A DNA stretch of 64,000 bases from Hyphomonadaceae bacterium (lineage in GTDB: Bacteria; Pseudomonadota; Alphaproteobacteria; Caulobacterales; Hyphomonadaceae), in contig JANQQC010000013.1 of assembly GCA_028285145.1 (NCBI GenBank), positions 124,001-188,000 of the forward strand, given 5' to 3'. The notes beneath the pieces were generated by a model. It did not search any database. It was not told where the DNA came from and saw only the letters and a list, made by a program, of their open reading frames with translations. The translations under genes were made by a program, and so were the position numbers. This document shows, one piece after another, positions 19,460 to 31,027 of the stretch (positions are counted from its first letter, which is position 1; each line of letters begins with the position of its first letter).

Positions 19460-21577
19460 ATGCTTCCCGATAACGTTCTCATCTTCATCGTGCTCGCGCC
19501 GGGGCTTGCCGCCCTGATCGCTGGGCTGTTCCAGCGCCTGATCGGTGATCGCGGGGCAATGATCGTCACCACGGCGACGGTGCTGCTGGCCGGTATCCTG
19601 TCTCTGTACCAGCTGTTTGCTTACACATTTGGCGGCCATGATGATCACGGACATACCGGTGCCCATGTCATCGAGCTGATGCGCTGGATCGATATTGGCA
19701 GCTTCCAGGCCGATTGGGCGATCCGCGTGGATGCGCTCTCCATCGTGATGATGGCTGTCATCACCAGCGTGTCTGGTCTCGTGCATCTCTATTCATGGGG
19801 ATACATGAGTGAGGATCCCGACCGCGCGCGTTTCTTCTCTTATCTGTCGCTCTTCACCTTCGCGATGCTGATGCTCGTTGTTGCGGACAACTTCATTCAG
19901 CTATTCTTCGGCTGGGAAGGGGTGGGGCTCGCTTCCTACCTGCTGATCGGCTTCTGGTTCAAGAAGGAAGCACCCAACGCCGCCGCCGTGAAAGCGTTCG
20001 TTACCAATCGTGTCGGCGACTTCGGTCTCGCGCTTGGCATCATGGCGATCTTCTTTGTGTTCGGATCGGTTGAGTTCGAGCCGGTCTTCACCGCCATTCG
20101 CGACGACGCTTTCGGTGCGCTTCAACCTATTGGTTCTTTCGTGTCGGGCGAGACGCCACGCGATGCAGCCATCGCATTCCTCGGCTATGAGGTGAATGCG
20201 CTCGAGCTGATCGGCGTACTTCTCTTCATTGGGGCAATGGGTAAGTCTGCCCAGTTCTTCCTGCATGTCTGGCTACCTGACGCCATGGAAGGCCCGACGC
20301 CGGTATCTGCGCTCATCCACGCGGCCACCATGGTGACGGCCGGTGTTTATCTCGTCTGCCTTGCGTCTCCGATTTACGAGTACACGGTCTTTGCGTCCGG
20401 CATGATCGTGATCATCGGGGCGGTCACGGCGCTCTACGCGGCGACGGTCGGTCTTGCCCAGAACGATATCAAGCGCGTGATCGCGTATTCGACCTGTTCG
20501 CAGCTGGGTTACATGTTCTTCGCGGCCGGTGTTGGTGCCTACGAGGCGGCAATGTTCCACCTCTTTACGCACGCCTTCTTCAAGGCGCTGCTCTTCCTTG
20601 GTGCCGGCTCGGTCATCCACGGCATGCACCATGAGCAGGACATGCGGAAAATGGGCGGTGTCGCGAAGTTCATGCCGTTCACCTACGCGGCGATGCTGAT
20701 TGGCACGATCGCCATTATCGGTCTTGGTTGGCCGCACACGACGCTTGGTTTCTCTGGCTTCTTCTCGAAGGACGCAATCATCGAGAGCGCGTTCGCGGCG
20801 CACCTCGGTGGTGTCTCCTTCGCGCAGATGGCGTTCTGGTTCGGTATCACGGCCGCGTTGCTGACCAGCTTCTATTCGTGGCGCCTGATCTACATGACGT
20901 TCCATGGGCCATATACGGGCGCACACCACGTTCACGGCGAACATGATGACCATGCACACGGTCACCATGGTGAGCCGCATGAGTCACCGCGTGTGATGCT
21001 TGTTCCGCTCGCACTCTTGTCGCTCGGCGCGATCTTCGCCGGTATGATCTTCTACGATCCAATGTTCCATCACGGCGAAGCCTTCTGGGGTGAGGCGATC
21101 TACCGGGCCGAAAGCAATCACGTCATCCACGACATCGAAAAGCTGATGAAGCCTGACAAGGAAACGCATGCGCCCACGCAGTATGAGTGGGTGTTCTGGG
21201 CTCCGATACTCGTCACTGTCGCTGGCTTCCTGCTGGCTACCTTTACCTACTTCTTCAATCGGGGAGTCGGCCAGCGCATCGCGGACTCCGGCGGTCCGCT
21301 GCACAGCCTTTTTGCGAACAAGTGGTACTTCGACGAGATCTACAACGTGACGCTTGTCCGGGGCACCGCGCTGCTTGGTGATGTTCTCTGGAAGACCGGT
21401 GACAAGAAGATCATTGATGGGCTGGGGCCGGACGGCGTAACGAGCCTGACAAAATGGGGCTCGCGTCGTCTCTCGGCGATGCACACCGGGTATCTCTATC
21501 ACTACGCCTTCGTGATCCTTGCTGCCGCGCTGGTGTTTGGGGGCGTCTTGTACTGGCGTGCGGGAGGTGCGAGCTGA
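19460..21577 (+). CDS. nuoL: NADH-quinone oxidoreductase subunit L
   Basis: Antiporter-like proton-pumping subunit at the tip of the membrane arm (ND5 type), 705 residues. Seen: [19 protein letters not shown] with the helix 5 Glu, [20 protein letters not shown], and [20 protein letters not shown]. The long amphipathic lateral helix and final helix follow after about residue 530. A loop near residues 482-510 is strikingly rich in His and Asp ([19 protein letters not shown]). Similar His-rich loops are known in alphaproteobacterial NuoL. Its TGA and the nuoM ATG share one base. Confidence 0.97.
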   Translation: MLPDNVLIFIVLAPGLAALIAGLFQRLIGDRGAMIVTTATVLLAGILSLYQLFAYTFGGHDDHGHTGAHVIELMRWIDIGSFQADWAIRVDALSIVMMAVITSVSGLVHLYSWGYMSEDPDRARFFSYLSLFTFAMLMLVVADNFIQLFFGWEGVGLASYLLIGFWFKKEAPNAAAVKAFVTNRVGDFGLALGIMAIFFVFGSVEFEPVFTAIRDDAFGALQPIGSFVSGETPRDAAIAFLGYEVNALELIGVLLFIGAMGKSAQFFLHVWLPDAMEGPTPVSALIHAATMVTAGVYLVCLASPIYEYTVFASGMIVIIGAVTALYAATVGLAQNDIKRVIAYSTCSQLGYMFFAAGVGAYEAAMFHLFTHAFFKALLFLGAGSVIHGMHHEQDMRKMGGVAKFMPFTYAAMLIGTIAIIGLGWPHTTLGFSGFFSKDAIIESAFAAHLGGVSFAQMAFWFGITAALLTSFYSWRLIYMTFHGPYTGAHHVHGEHDDHAHGHHGEPHESPRVMLVPLALLSLGAIFAGMIFYDPMFHHGEAFWGEAIYRAESNHVIHDIEKLMKPDKETHAPTQYEWVFWAPILVTVAGFLLATFTYFFNRGVGQRIADSGGPLHSLFANKWYFDEIYNVTLVRGTALLGDVLWKTGDKKIIDGLGPDGVTSLTKWGSRRLSAMHTGYLYHYAFVILAAALVFGGVLYWRAGGAS

Positions 21578-23067
21578 TGGGCGGCTTCTGGATTCTCTCC
21601 ACGATGACATTCCTGCCGCTCCTAGGAGCGCTGCTGATTGTCATCGTTCGTACCGCAACCGCCGGGCAGGCGTCCGAAGACGATCAGGGCCGGAAGGCAA
21701 TGGCGGCGGCGCTGATTGTGTCAGGCGCAACTTTCATCGCTTCGCTCTGGGTGTTCGCGAACTTCGATACATCGCGCGCCGGCTACCAACTGGTCGAAGA
21801 GGCGCAATGGTACGGCACCATCACCTACAAGATGGGTGTCGATGGTATGTCGATGCTACTGATCCTGCTGACCACATTCCTGACGCCGCTCTGCATCATC
21901 GCGAGTTGGACATCGATCAAAGAGCGGGTGACCGAATACGCCGTTGCGTTCCTAGTCCTCGAAACGCTGATGATCGGCGTGTTCTGCGCAATGGATCTTG
22001 TTCTGTTCTACATCTTCTTCGAGGCTGGCCTCATCCCGATGTTCATCATCATCGGTGTCTGGGGCGGCGTGGATCGCATCTACGCCGCATTCAAGTTCTT
22101 CCTCTACACTCTGCTAGGTTCGCTCTTCATGCTGGCCGCTGTCGTCTACATGTCGATTGTTGCCGGCTCGTCCGATTTTGAAGTGCTTGAGCAGTACGCC
22201 TTCACGCCGACCGCCCAGACATGGCTGTGGCTGGCTTTCGCGGCATCGTTCGCCGTGAAGCTGCCTATGTGGCCGGTCCACACATGGTTACCGGATGCCC
22301 ACGTGCAGGCCCCGACCGCCGGTTCGGTCATTCTGGCCGGCATCCTTCTGAAGATGGGCGGGTACGGCTTTCTCCGCTTTTCCCTGCCGATGTTTCCGGA
22401 TGCGAGCCAGCTGTTCCAGCCAGCGATGTTCGTGCTCGCGGTCATCGCCATCGTTTACGCGTCTCTAGTGGCTTTCCGCCAGACAGACATGAAGAAGCTG
22501 ATCGCATATTCTTCCGTCGCTCATATGGGCTTCGTGACGCTCGGCATTTTCTCCTTCACCGAGGCCGGTGTTCAGGGCGCAATTTTCCAGATGCTGTCAC
22601 ACGGCCTGATCTCGGCTGCGCTCTTCCTGATTGTTGGCGTTGTCTATGACCGGATGCACACGCGTGAGATCGCGGCCTATGGCGGCCTTGTGGTGAAGAT
22701 GCCCATTTTCGCAGCGCTGTTCATGATGTTCACAATGGCAAATGTCGGCCTTCCCGGAACCAGCGGTTTCGTTGGTGAGATCCTGACAATGGTCGGTGCA
22801 TTCCAGGCCTCGACCTGGGCGGCGGCGGGTGCGGCGCTCGGTGTGATCTTTTCAGCGGTCTATATGCTGCGGCTCTATCGCGAGACGGTCTTTGGCGAGA
22901 TCACCAATCCGAAACTGGAAACGATGACTGACGTCAGCGCGCGCGAAATGTCGACGCTCATCCCGCTCGCGATTGGGGTCATTCTGTTGGGTATCGCGCC
23001 GTGGCTCATTTTTGACATTACCGAGAGTACGACGACCCGCATTCTCACGCTGATGGCGGGAGGATAG
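21577..23067 (+). CDS. nuoM: NADH-quinone oxidoreductase subunit M
   Basis: ND4-type antiporter-like proton-pumping subunit, 496 residues, about 14 helices. Diagnostic stretches are [54 protein letters not shown] and [20 protein letters not shown] with the proton-path lysines. The start at 21577 comes from the TGATG overlap with nuoL and matches the family N-terminus; the longer open frame upstream lies in nuoL. Confidence 0.97.
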   Translation: MGGFWILSTMTFLPLLGALLIVIVRTATAGQASEDDQGRKAMAAALIVSGATFIASLWVFANFDTSRAGYQLVEEAQWYGTITYKMGVDGMSMLLILLTTFLTPLCIIASWTSIKERVTEYAVAFLVLETLMIGVFCAMDLVLFYIFFEAGLIPMFIIIGVWGGVDRIYAAFKFFLYTLLGSLFMLAAVVYMSIVAGSSDFEVLEQYAFTPTAQTWLWLAFAASFAVKLPMWPVHTWLPDAHVQAPTAGSVILAGILLKMGGYGFLRFSLPMFPDASQLFQPAMFVLAVIAIVYASLVAFRQTDMKKLIAYSSVAHMGFVTLGIFSFTEAGVQGAIFQMLSHGLISAALFLIVGVVYDRMHTREIAAYGGLVVKMPIFAALFMMFTMANVGLPGTSGFVGEILTMVGAFQASTWAAAGAALGVIFSAVYMLRLYRETVFGEITNPKLETMTDVSAREMSTLIPLAIGVILLGIAPWLIFDITESTTTRILTLMAGG

Positions 23068-23071
23068 GGCC

Positions 23072-24496
23072 ATGATGGATTGGGAAGCTATTTTCGCAAC
23101 GATCGCGCCAGAACTCCTTCTGGTCAGCGCCGGTCTCATCGGCGTGCTGATCGGCGCGATCGTTGGGGACCGGTTTAACGGCGTCTCCTTCCGGCTCGGC
23201 GCGCTTGTTTTATTCCTGGCGGCTGGTGCTGCACTCTACAATTTCGAGGGCGCGGAAGCGTTCGGCGGGCTTGTCACCACGAATGCTTTCGTGAACTTCG
23301 CAAAAGTCGTCAGCTTTATACTCGCTGGTGTCGCGCTATTTATGGCGGAAGGCTTCATGCGCCGGCATGAGACCATTCGCTACGAATACTCTCTTCTTGT
23401 GATCTTCGCCGCTCTCGGGATGGGCATGATCCTGTCAGCGTCCGATCTGATGACGCTTTATATCGGCATCGAGACTCTCAGTCTGTCGTCCTATGTTCTG
23501 GCCTCATTCCATCGGGACTCGGCGCGGTCTGCTGAAGCGGGCTTGAAGTACTTCGTGCTGGGCGCGCTGGCATCCGGAATGCTGCTCTATGGCGCTTCAC
23601 TGGTTTACGGTTTCTCCGGGTCCACTCGGTTCGAAGCGATTGCCGAAGCCGAGCTGAGCATCGGCCTCCTCTTCGGCATGGTACTGATGATTACGGGCCT
23701 TGCCTTCAAGGTCTCCGCCGCGCCGATGCATGTCTGGACGCCGGACGTTTATGAAGGCTCACCGAGCCCGGTTGTGGCTTTCTTCGCCGCTGCTCCGAAG
23801 ATGGCCGGCATGGTCGTTTTCGCCCATGTGCTGTTCACCGCATTCGGACCAGCGTTTGAGGACTGGCGCATCATCGTCGCGATCATCGCTGCGGCTTCCA
23901 TGATCGTCGGTGCATTCGGCGCACTTGCGCAAACCAACATCAAACGCCTGTTGGGTTATTCTTCCATTGCGAATGTAGGCTATGCGCTGGTTGCTGTTGC
24001 CGCTGGCGCTGAACTTGGCGCTGGCGCATTGCTGCTCTTCATGACTGCATATGCGATCGCATCGCTCGGCCTGTTTGGCGGCGTTCTGGCCATGCGCCGC
24101 CGGGGTGGAATGGTGGAAGACATTCAGGAACTGTCGGGGCTTGTGCGCACTCAGACCGGTATGGCGCTCGCGCTGACCGTTCTGATCATCTCCGTGTCGG
24201 GTTTCCCGCTCGCCGTTGGGTTCCTCGGAAAGCTGGCACTGCTTCAGGCTGGTCTCGATGCAGGGCTTCTGCCGCTTGTGATTATCCTGATCCTCTCGTC
24301 GGTGGTCGCCTTCGGGTACTATCTTCGGCTGATCCTCATCATGTGGGTCAATGAGCCGAAGGAAGCCTTCGAGCGTGTGGATGGCTCGGTCATGCTCGTC
24401 ATCACGACGACTGCGCTGATCACGATTGCGCTGTTTGTGTTCATCGCACCGTTTGATCGCGCCATTGATGCTGCTGCCGCAGGCTTGCTCGGGTGA
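23072..24496 (+). CDS. nuoN: NADH-quinone oxidoreductase subunit N
   Basis: ND2-type antiporter-like subunit of complex I, 474 residues with about 14 helices. Features: [40 protein letters not shown] and [20 protein letters not shown]. Two ATG codons lie at 23072 and 23075, with GGAGG upstream at the nuoM end. Last structural gene of the operon; its TGA overlaps the GTG of birA, so biotin ligase is read from the same transcript. Confidence 0.97.
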   Translation: MMDWEAIFATIAPELLLVSAGLIGVLIGAIVGDRFNGVSFRLGALVLFLAAGAALYNFEGAEAFGGLVTTNAFVNFAKVVSFILAGVALFMAEGFMRRHETIRYEYSLLVIFAALGMGMILSASDLMTLYIGIETLSLSSYVLASFHRDSARSAEAGLKYFVLGALASGMLLYGASLVYGFSGSTRFEAIAEAELSIGLLFGMVLMITGLAFKVSAAPMHVWTPDVYEGSPSPVVAFFAAAPKMAGMVVFAHVLFTAFGPAFEDWRIIVAIIAAASMIVGAFGALAQTNIKRLLGYSSIANVGYALVAVAAGAELGAGALLLFMTAYAIASLGLFGGVLAMRRRGGMVEDIQELSGLVRTQTGMALALTVLIISVSGFPLAVGFLGKLALLQAGLDAGLLPLVIILILSSVVAFGYYLRLILIMWVNEPKEAFERVDGSVMLVITTTALITIALFVFIAPFDRAIDAAAAGLLG

Positions 24497-25233
24497 GCAC
24501 GCTCTGGCCGGTCATCTGGCATGACAGCATCGATAGCACGAACGAAGAGGCCAAGCGTCTCGCCGCTTCTCCGAGCTTCACCGATCAATGGATTGCGGCC
24601 CGCGAACAGACAGCGGGGCGGGGCCGGCTCAAACGCGAGTGGAAGTCACCCATCGGCAATCTTTTCAACACCGCGCTGTTCCGCGAGCCTGGCGGCGTGG
24701 AAGTCGCGGTCCGGATCCCGTTTGCGGCGGCGCTCGCGACGGCAGACGTCGTTAGCTCTTTCGCGCCCGATGCGGACATCAAACTCAAATGGCCCAATGA
24801 TGTCCGCATAAATCGGGCGAAGGTCTCGGGGATTCTGATAGAAACAGGCCGGCAAGGTGACACATTTTGGGTCGCGGCCGGTATTGGCATTAATGTGACC
24901 CATACGCCGGAGGGTGCGGGCCAGCAGGCTGTTTCCATCGCCGAGTTGCGTGGTGATGATGTTGTTACGGCCGAAATGGTTCAGCAGGCTCTTCGGGAAC
25001 GCCTCGCCGACAGGCTCGACCAGGCGCGGCAAGACTTTTCCGCCACCCGTCGCGACTGGCTCGAGAGGGCCGAAGGTCTAGGTGAGACAATCCAGATCAA
25101 AAGCGTTGCTGAGCCGCTTGAGGGCGTTTTTGAAACACTTTCAGAGGATTGTGGTCTTGTGCTGCGTTTGCCTGATGGCGAGCGACGCACCATAAGGGCC
25201 GGTGATGTATCATTGATCGGGGATGCCGGCTGA
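24493..25233 (+). CDS. birA: Biotin--[acetyl-CoA-carboxylase] ligase
   Basis: Activates biotin with ATP and attaches it to the biotin carboxyl carrier protein. The 246-residue protein has only the catalytic domain: [14 protein letters not shown], the adenylate loop [10 protein letters not shown] (41-50), [19 protein letters not shown] and the C-terminal SH3-like cap. The DNA-binding domain of Escherichia BirA is absent, so it cannot act as a biotin-operon repressor. It starts at GTG in a GTGA overlap with nuoN. The nuoN-birA-coaX order is widespread in alphaproteobacteria. Confidence 0.95.
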   Translation: MSTLWPVIWHDSIDSTNEEAKRLAASPSFTDQWIAAREQTAGRGRLKREWKSPIGNLFNTALFREPGGVEVAVRIPFAAALATADVVSSFAPDADIKLKWPNDVRINRAKVSGILIETGRQGDTFWVAAGIGINVTHTPEGAGQQAVSIAELRGDDVVTAEMVQQALRERLADRLDQARQDFSATRRDWLERAEGLGETIQIKSVAEPLEGVFETLSEDCGLVLRLPDGERRTIRAGDVSLIGDAG

Positions 25234-25234
25234 C

Positions 25235-26008
25235 ATGCTGCTTGCGATTGACGTAGGAAACACCAACACGGTTTTCGCTGTCCACGACGGTGAAAGCTGG
25301 ATTGCGCAGTGGCGCAGCGCCACGGACTCCACGCGGACAGCGGATGAATATGCAGTCTGGTTGAGCCAGTTGTGTCAGCTTGATGGCGTAGCGATGAAAG
25401 AGTTTCACTCCTGCATCATTTCGACCGTGGTGCCGCAGGCGCGGTTCAACTTCCGGAACCTCGCGCGGCGCTATCTCAATGTTGATCCGATGTTCATTGG
25501 GGAAGAGGGCGTGGATCTCGGCGTTCCGATTCGCATCAAGCGCCCGGAACAAGCCGGTGCTGACCGTCTGGTCAACGCCGTCGGCGCACACGTTCAGTAT
25601 CCGGGCGCGCTCGTAGTCGTCGATAGCGGCACCGCGACAACCTTCGACGTAGTCGGCCCCGACGGTGGCTTTGAAGGCGGCATTATCTCTCCCGGTATCA
25701 ACTTGTCGCTCCGGGCTTTGCACGATGCTGCGGCGAGCCTCCCGCGTATTGCGATCGAGCGCCCGCCTTCGGTGATTGGGAAGGATACTGTCAGTGCAAT
25801 GCAGTCCGGCATCTTCCTAGCCTATGTCGATCTGATCGATGGTCTGATCCGCCGCATCAAGAAAGAATATGCTGAGCCGATGACGATCATCGGGACGGGC
25901 GGCGTTGCCTCTCTTTTTGAAGGCGTGAGCGAAGAGATCGATCACTTCGACTCCGATGTCACGATCCGGGGACTCCTGGAAATCTACAATAGAAACAAGC
26001 CAAGCTGA
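25235..26008 (+). CDS. coaX: Type III pantothenate kinase
   Basis: Catalyses the first step of coenzyme A synthesis, pantothenate to 4'-phosphopantothenate. The start at 25235 gives [19 protein letters not shown], the usual CoaX N-terminus, 1 base after the birA stop. An ATG at 25223 would add four residues and cannot be excluded. Other ASKHA-fold motifs are [13 protein letters not shown] and [14 protein letters not shown], then [11 protein letters not shown]. Length 257 residues, normal for the family. Confidence 0.95.
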   Translation: MLLAIDVGNTNTVFAVHDGESWIAQWRSATDSTRTADEYAVWLSQLCQLDGVAMKEFHSCIISTVVPQARFNFRNLARRYLNVDPMFIGEEGVDLGVPIRIKRPEQAGADRLVNAVGAHVQYPGALVVVDSGTATTFDVVGPDGGFEGGIISPGINLSLRALHDAAASLPRIAIERPPSVIGKDTVSAMQSGIFLAYVDLIDGLIRRIKKEYAEPMTIIGTGGVASLFEGVSEEIDHFDSDVTIRGLLEIYNRNKPS

Positions 26009-26009
26009 T

Positions 26010-27689
26010 ATGGCGCGCGACGACACGCCAGAGCTCGTCTTTCTGCCGCTTGGTGGCTGCGAAGAAATCGGGATGAACCTGAATGCCTATGGCTATGGTC
26101 CCGCGCATGACCGCACGTGGATTCTGGCGGACGTTGGCGTGACATTTGGGGATGAGACAACGCCGGGCGTGGATCTCATCATGGCTGATCCGGAATATCT
26201 GATCGGCGAAAAGATCGAAGCCATCTTCATGACCCACGCACATGAAGATCACATTGGGGCTGCTGGTCTGCTGTATCCGCGTCTGAAGACCTGTGCGCCC
26301 ATCTATGCAACGCCGTTCACTGCTGAGCTGCTGACACCAAAGCTGGAAGAACGCGGTGTCGATCCGGCCATTGTGGACGTTGTGCCGATGGGATCGACGA
26401 TTGAGGCTGGCCCTTTTTCCGTACGTTATGTGCGGCTCACCCATTCCATCCCGGAACCAACGGCGCTGGCGATCACAACACCTGACGGCGTGATCCTCCA
26501 CACAGGCGACTGGAAAATCGATCCTGATCCAGTGATTGGCGATGGCATCGACAATGACACGCTGGAAGCGCTCGGAGACAATGGCGTTCTCGCCATGGTT
26601 TGCGACTCAACCAATGTCTTCGAGGACGGCGAGGCGGGTTCTGAAGCAAGCGTCGCCAAAGCGCTCAGGGACGTCATCGCCGCTCAGACCGGCCGCGTCG
26701 CTGTCACGACATTCGCGTCGAATGTCGCGCGCGTAAAAAGCATTATTGAAGCCGCGACGGCCTGCGGTCGCAGCGTCTGCCTGGTCGGGCGATCGATGCA
26801 TAAGGTCACGCGCGCGGCGCGCGCTGTCGGCATGCTCACAGACGTTGCTGATTTCGTGGACGAAGAAGACGCCGGCAAGCTGCCGGATGAGGCCATCCTC
26901 TTCTTGTGTACGGGCAGTCAGGGTGAACCTCGCGCGGCGCTCTCGCGCATTGCCCGGAACGAGCATCGTAACATTGCGCTTTCAAAGGGCGACACCGTCA
27001 TTTTCTCGTCGCGCGTTATTCCAGGCAACGAGAAGGGCATCTTTGAGATGCAGAACGCGTTTGCGGACAAAGGTGTTCGCATCATCACGGACCGGATGAC
27101 GGAAGAACCCATTCACGTGTCTGGCCATCCATGCCGCGACGAGCTTCAGCGCATGTACCAATGGGTGCGGCCACGCATTTCTGTGCCGGTGCACGGAGAG
27201 CGCCGCCATACTCTTGAGCATGCCATCTTTGCCAAGTCCCTCCAGATCTCCGAGGCGGTGAGCCCACGCAATGGCGAACTCGTCAGGCTGGCTCCGGGCC
27301 CGGCAGAAGTTATCGATAGCGTCCCCAGTGGCCGGCTGATGCTGGATGGCGGACAGTTGGTGCCCGCTGACGGTGCCGCTATGATCGAACGACGCCGACT
27401 GTCTTACTCTGGATATGCGCACACCAGTGTTACGCTCGACGAAGACGGTACGCTTGTAGACGGGCCCGTTGTTGTTGTGCGTGGCTTTTCGGAGGCCGAT
27501 GGCCGGCCTGCGGACGAGTCCCTGGAAGAACTTGACGAGGCCGCCGAGCGCGCGCTCGACAAGATGAAGCGCCGTCAGCGGGCAGATGATGAGGCTGTTG
27601 AGCGCGAGGTCGGCCGTGCGGTCCGGCGGGCGGCTGAACGTGTTTTTGGACGTCGACCCATTATCGATGTCACCATTATGAGGATCTGA
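26010..27689 (+). CDS. rnj: Ribonuclease J
   Basis: Metallo-beta-lactamase/beta-CASP endo- and 5'-3' exoribonuclease for rRNA maturation and mRNA decay. The 559-residue protein starts at the ATG at 26010, 2 bases past the coaX stop codon. The zinc motif is THAHEDHIGA with His76, His78, Asp80 and His81. Further motifs are LTHSIPEPTALAI, HTGDWKIDPDP, DSTNVFEDG (motif typical of RNase J) and VSGHPCRDELQRMYQWVRP. The C-terminal domain is present. Coupling with coaX and mce is conserved in alphaproteobacteria. Confidence 0.95.
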   Translation: MARDDTPELVFLPLGGCEEIGMNLNAYGYGPAHDRTWILADVGVTFGDETTPGVDLIMADPEYLIGEKIEAIFMTHAHEDHIGAAGLLYPRLKTCAPIYATPFTAELLTPKLEERGVDPAIVDVVPMGSTIEAGPFSVRYVRLTHSIPEPTALAITTPDGVILHTGDWKIDPDPVIGDGIDNDTLEALGDNGVLAMVCDSTNVFEDGEAGSEASVAKALRDVIAAQTGRVAVTTFASNVARVKSIIEAATACGRSVCLVGRSMHKVTRAARAVGMLTDVADFVDEEDAGKLPDEAILFLCTGSQGEPRAALSRIARNEHRNIALSKGDTVIFSSRVIPGNEKGIFEMQNAFADKGVRIITDRMTEEPIHVSGHPCRDELQRMYQWVRPRISVPVHGERRHTLEHAIFAKSLQISEAVSPRNGELVRLAPGPAEVIDSVPSGRLMLDGGQLVPADGAAMIERRRLSYSGYAHTSVTLDEDGTLVDGPVVVVRGFSEADGRPADESLEELDEAAERALDKMKRRQRADDEAVEREVGRAVRRAAERVFGRRPIIDVTIMRI

Positions 27690-27692
27690 ATC

Positions 27693-28121
27693 ATGAGCGA
27701 CTTCAAAATTGGCGCGTTGAACCATGTCGGCGTTGCCGTCCCGAACATTCCCGACGCGATTGAGACGTATCGCACGCTCTACGGCGCGACAGACATCACA
27801 GAGCCCTTCGACATGCCGGAGCAGGGTGTGAGGGTCTGCTTTGTGAACCTCCCGAACTCTCAGATTGAGCTGATCGAACCGCTTAATGAGCAGTCGCCGA
27901 TCCATAACTTCATTGAAAAGAACCCCAAGGGCGGCCAGCACCATGTTTGCTTCGAAGTGGAGGACATCCACGTCGCGAAGCAGGAAATGGAAAATCGGGG
28001 CGCGACCGTGCTCGGTGAGCCACGCATCGGGGCGCACGGGACGCTTATCATCTTCGTTCATCCGAAGAATTCGAACGGTGTGCTGATTGAGCTGATGGAA
28101 ACGCCACGCGGCGAGCACTAG
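27693..28121 (+). CDS. mce: Methylmalonyl-CoA epimerase
   Basis: VOC-fold enzyme that interconverts (2R)- and (2S)-methylmalonyl-CoA, linking propionyl-CoA breakdown to succinyl-CoA. The 142-residue protein has the metal ligands His11 (LNHVGVAVPN), Gln57 (NSQIELIEP), His84 (GGQHHVCFEV) and Glu133 (GVLIELME), and the conserved GGQHHVCFEVEDI strand. It starts 3 bases after RNase J. The mutase genes are not in this window. Confidence 0.94.
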   Translation: MSDFKIGALNHVGVAVPNIPDAIETYRTLYGATDITEPFDMPEQGVRVCFVNLPNSQIELIEPLNEQSPIHNFIEKNPKGGQHHVCFEVEDIHVAKQEMENRGATVLGEPRIGAHGTLIIFVHPKNSNGVLIELMETPRGEH

Positions 28122-28130
28122 GTCTCGGTC

Positions 28131-28367
28131 ATGGGCTTGTTTGAACTCGCGGTGATCTTCGTGATTGCCTGGTGGATCGTCTTTTTCATCGTGCTGCCGA
28201 TCGGCGTGCGCGGGCAGTATGAAGATGGAGACGTCATACCGGGTACCGAGGAGGCTGCTCCCACCAACCCAGCGCTGAAGAAAAAGGCGATCTGGGCGAC
28301 TATGGGAGCCGTTGGCGTGACCGTCACGGCCTTTGCAGCATACAACCTGTTTCTTGCCGGCCTGTAA
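28131..28367 (+). CDS. DUF1467 small inner-membrane protein
   Basis: A 78-residue protein with two hydrophobic helices: about 4-24 (FELAVIFVIAWWIVFFIVLP) and about 53-75 (AIWATMGAVGVTVTAFAAYN). A short acidic loop containing RGQYEDGDVIPGTE lies between them. This arrangement is the DUF1467 family, whose function is unknown and which typically stands between mce and proS in alphaproteobacteria, exactly as here. It starts 9 bases after mce. Confidence 0.88.
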   Translation: MGLFELAVIFVIAWWIVFFIVLPIGVRGQYEDGDVIPGTEEAAPTNPALKKKAIWATMGAVGVTVTAFAAYNLFLAGL

Positions 28368-28412
28368 TCGCCTAATCCTGTCTTCGATTCTTAATCTGGA
28401 GCGCGCGTTCTG

Positions 28413-29735
28413 ATGCGTCTTTCGAAGTATTTCCTGCCTGTTTCCAAGGATGTTCCTGCGGACGCGGCGATCGCCTCGCACCAGCTGATGCTGCGGGCGG
28501 GCATGGTTCGCCAGAATGGGGCTGGCATCTACTCCTGGCTGCCGCTCGGGCATCGCGTCCTGCGCAAGATCGAGCAGATCGTGCGCGAGGAAATGAACCG
28601 GGCCGGTGCCGTTGAAATGTTGATGCCAACGCTGCAGCAGGCGGACCTGTGGCGGGAGTCCGGCCGTTACGATGATTATGGCGCGGAGATGCTGCGCATC
28701 ACCGATCGGCACGAACGTGACATGCTCTACGGTCCCACAAATGAAGAGTTGATCACTGACGTTTTCCGAAGCTTTGTGAAGAGCTACCGCCAGCTTCCGT
28801 TGAACCTTTACCACATCCAGTGGAAGTTCCGGGATGAGATCCGACCGCGGTTTGGCGTGATGCGCGGTCGCGAATTCCTGATGAAGGATGCCTACTCATT
28901 CGACATCGATGCCGAGGCGGCCCGGCGATCCTATCAGAAGATGTTCTGCGCCTACCTCAACGCATTTGACCGTATGGGCCTTACCGCCATCCCGATGAAG
29001 GCCGATCCCGGCCCGATTGGCGGCGATCTCAGTCACGAGTTCATTATCCTTGCAGATACCGGCGAAAGTGCGGTTTTCTGCGACAAGGCATTGTTGGATA
29101 TCCCGGCCCCTGGTGCTGATCTCGATTTCGACAGCGACCTGACCGCGGAAATGGAAAAGCGCACGCAATACTACGCCGCGACTGATGAAAAGCACGACGA
29201 AGCAGCTTTCGAAGCGCTGCCGAAGGAGCAGCAGGTTGCCGCACGAGGGATCGAAGTCGGCCACATTTTCTACTTTGGCACCAAGTACTCGGAGCCAATG
29301 AATGCGTCGATCCAGACCAGCGAGGGCGACAAAGCGCTGATCCATGGCGGTTCCTACGGGATCGGCGTGTCGCGGCTTGTGGGCGGCATCATCGAGGCCA
29401 GCCACGACTATAAGGGGATTATCTGGCCCGATGCCGTTGCACCCTTCGATGTTGGCTTGATCTCGCTGCGTCCGAAAGATGATGCCGTCGCAACCGCCTG
29501 TGAGGAGGCCTATGTGGCGCTGACGGAAGCGGGCCTCGATGTGCTGTACGATGAACGCGATGAGCGTCCTGGGGCGAAGTTCGCAACCATGGAGCTGATT
29601 GGCTTGCCATGGCAGATGACGATCGGCCCGAAGGGGGTCGAAAAGGGTGTCGTTGAGCTTAAGCGCCGGGAAACCGGAGAAACCTCAGAATTGCCTTTGG
29701 CTGAGGCGCTCGCCATGATCAAAGGCGGCCGGTGA
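28413..29735 (+). CDS. proS: Prolyl-tRNA synthetase (short alphaproteobacterial type)
   Basis: Class II synthetase charging tRNA-Pro. The 440-residue protein has motif 1 ([20 protein letters not shown]), motif 2 ([20 protein letters not shown]) and motif 3 ([16 protein letters not shown]), then the anticodon-binding domain from about residue 345. It lacks the roughly 180-residue editing insertion of Escherichia ProRS, as usual in alphaproteobacteria, so mischarged Ala-tRNA-Pro would need a separate editing protein. The ribosome binding site is CTGGAGC. Overlaps lolC by 4 bases. Confidence 0.96.
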   Translation: MRLSKYFLPVSKDVPADAAIASHQLMLRAGMVRQNGAGIYSWLPLGHRVLRKIEQIVREEMNRAGAVEMLMPTLQQADLWRESGRYDDYGAEMLRITDRHERDMLYGPTNEELITDVFRSFVKSYRQLPLNLYHIQWKFRDEIRPRFGVMRGREFLMKDAYSFDIDAEAARRSYQKMFCAYLNAFDRMGLTAIPMKADPGPIGGDLSHEFIILADTGESAVFCDKALLDIPAPGADLDFDSDLTAEMEKRTQYYAATDEKHDEAAFEALPKEQQVAARGIEVGHIFYFGTKYSEPMNASIQTSEGDKALIHGGSYGIGVSRLVGGIIEASHDYKGIIWPDAVAPFDVGLISLRPKDDAVATACEEAYVALTEAGLDVLYDERDERPGAKFATMELIGLPWQMTIGPKGVEKGVVELKRRETGETSELPLAEALAMIKGGR

Positions 29736-31027
29736 GTAGGACGGACTCGACCTCCGCACCTTTCGGTGCCTTCGAGCGGACGCTCGCCTGGCGCTATTTG
29801 CGGGCGCGCCGCGAGCATGGCGGCGCATCGCTAATCTCGATTATCTCATTTGTCGGGATCGCGCTGGCGGTTTGGGCGCTGATTACGATCATGTCTGTAA
29901 TGGGCGGCTTCCGCGCTACGTTGCTGGATGCGCTGCTTGGCGGACAGCCGCACGTATACGTCTCTACGACACAGCTCACACAGGATGACGCTGACGCAGT
30001 AGCCGCTCAGATCCGCGAGGTTCCGGGCGTCCTGACGGTAACGCCGTACATCGAAGAAACGGTGCTCGTGACGCATAGCGGGCGAAGCGCCGGCGCACTC
30101 GTGAAAGCGATCCCGGCAGATTCTTTGGCGGACCAGCCCTTCATTCCCGATGATGGCGAGACAGCTTATGCCGCCGGGTTCGGTGACGGTCGCAAAGGTG
30201 GAAATGTGATCCTGATGGGCGCGTTCCTTGCCGCGGATCTAGGCGTACTGCCCGGAGATACGGTCAATCTCGTTGCGCCGCAGGTGAACGCCACAATCGG
30301 TGGCTCGACCCCTCGAAATAAGAACTACGTCGTGGGCGATGTCTTCAAGACCGGCAGCGTTGAACTGGATAAGGTCTATATCTTCATGCCGCTGGAGCAG
30401 GGGCAGGTCTTCTTCAAGTATCCCGACAGCTATGAGTTGCTCGACATTCGGCTGCGGGATCCTGAGACCAGCGATACCGCCATGCAGCGTATCTTCACTT
30501 CGATCGCGCAGCCGCTCCGCATATTCGACTGGAAGAACCAGCGTGCCAGCTACCTGAATGCGCTGAACATTGAACGCATGATGATGATGATCGTGATGAT
30601 GATCCTCGTCAGCATCACCGCGCTAAACATCATCACGGGCGTCGTGATGCTCGTGAAGAACAAGACACGGGACATCGCCATCCTGCGCACCATCGGAGCG
30701 GGCAGGACCGCGATGATGCGGGTCTTCGTGATGGTCGGGGCAACACTTGGCATGCTCGGCGCGCTGACAGGTCTGGTCCTTGGACTGTTGACCGTTCTCA
30801 ATATCGGGGCTGTCGAGGCCTTCCTGAATACGGTGGTTGGCCTGTTTGGCGGCGGGCGCATCTTCGATGCGGACGTTTACGGCCTTGAGGGCCTGCCAGC
30901 GGATCTCGATATCGGCATGGCGATCTTCGCCACCGTCTGGGCCATTGCCATGTCTGTTCTGGTCACGATCTGGCCGGCCTGGCGGGCTGCGGATCTCGAC
31001 CCCGTTGAAGCGCTGAGGTTCGAATGA
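29732..31027 (+). CDS. lolC: Lipoprotein-releasing ABC transporter permease (LolC/LolE family)
   Basis: Inner-membrane permease that with LolD extracts mature lipoproteins and hands them to the carrier LolA. The 431-residue protein has the MacB/FtsX fold: one helix near residues 35-58 ([19 protein letters not shown]), a periplasmic domain of about 210 residues, and three helices after about residue 285, with the segment [20 protein letters not shown]. One LolC/E-type gene is present here, suggesting a homodimeric LolF-like transporter, but a second copy elsewhere cannot be ruled out. GTG start in a GTGA overlap with proS. Confidence 0.94.
   Translation: MSRTDSTSAPFGAFERTLAWRYLRARREHGGASLISIISFVGIALAVWALITIMSVMGGFRATLLDALLGGQPHVYVSTTQLTQDDADAVAAQIREVPGVLTVTPYIEETVLVTHSGRSAGALVKAIPADSLADQPFIPDDGETAYAAGFGDGRKGGNVILMGAFLAADLGVLPGDTVNLVAPQVNATIGGSTPRNKNYVVGDVFKTGSVELDKVYIFMPLEQGQVFFKYPDSYELLDIRLRDPETSDTAMQRIFTSIAQPLRIFDWKNQRASYLNALNIERMMMMIVMMILVSITALNIITGVVMLVKNKTRDIAILRTIGAGRTAMMRVFVMVGATLGMLGALTGLVLGLLTVLNIGAVEAFLNTVVGLFGGGRIFDADVYGLEGLPADLDIGMAIFATVWAIAMSVLVTIWPAWRAADLDPVEALRFE

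Noticed and set aside
26982..28814. 610-codon open frame on the minus strand across RNase J, mce, DUF1467 and proS
   Set aside because: It is antisense to four well-supported genes, shows no family motif and follows from the GC-biased codon positions of the real genes.
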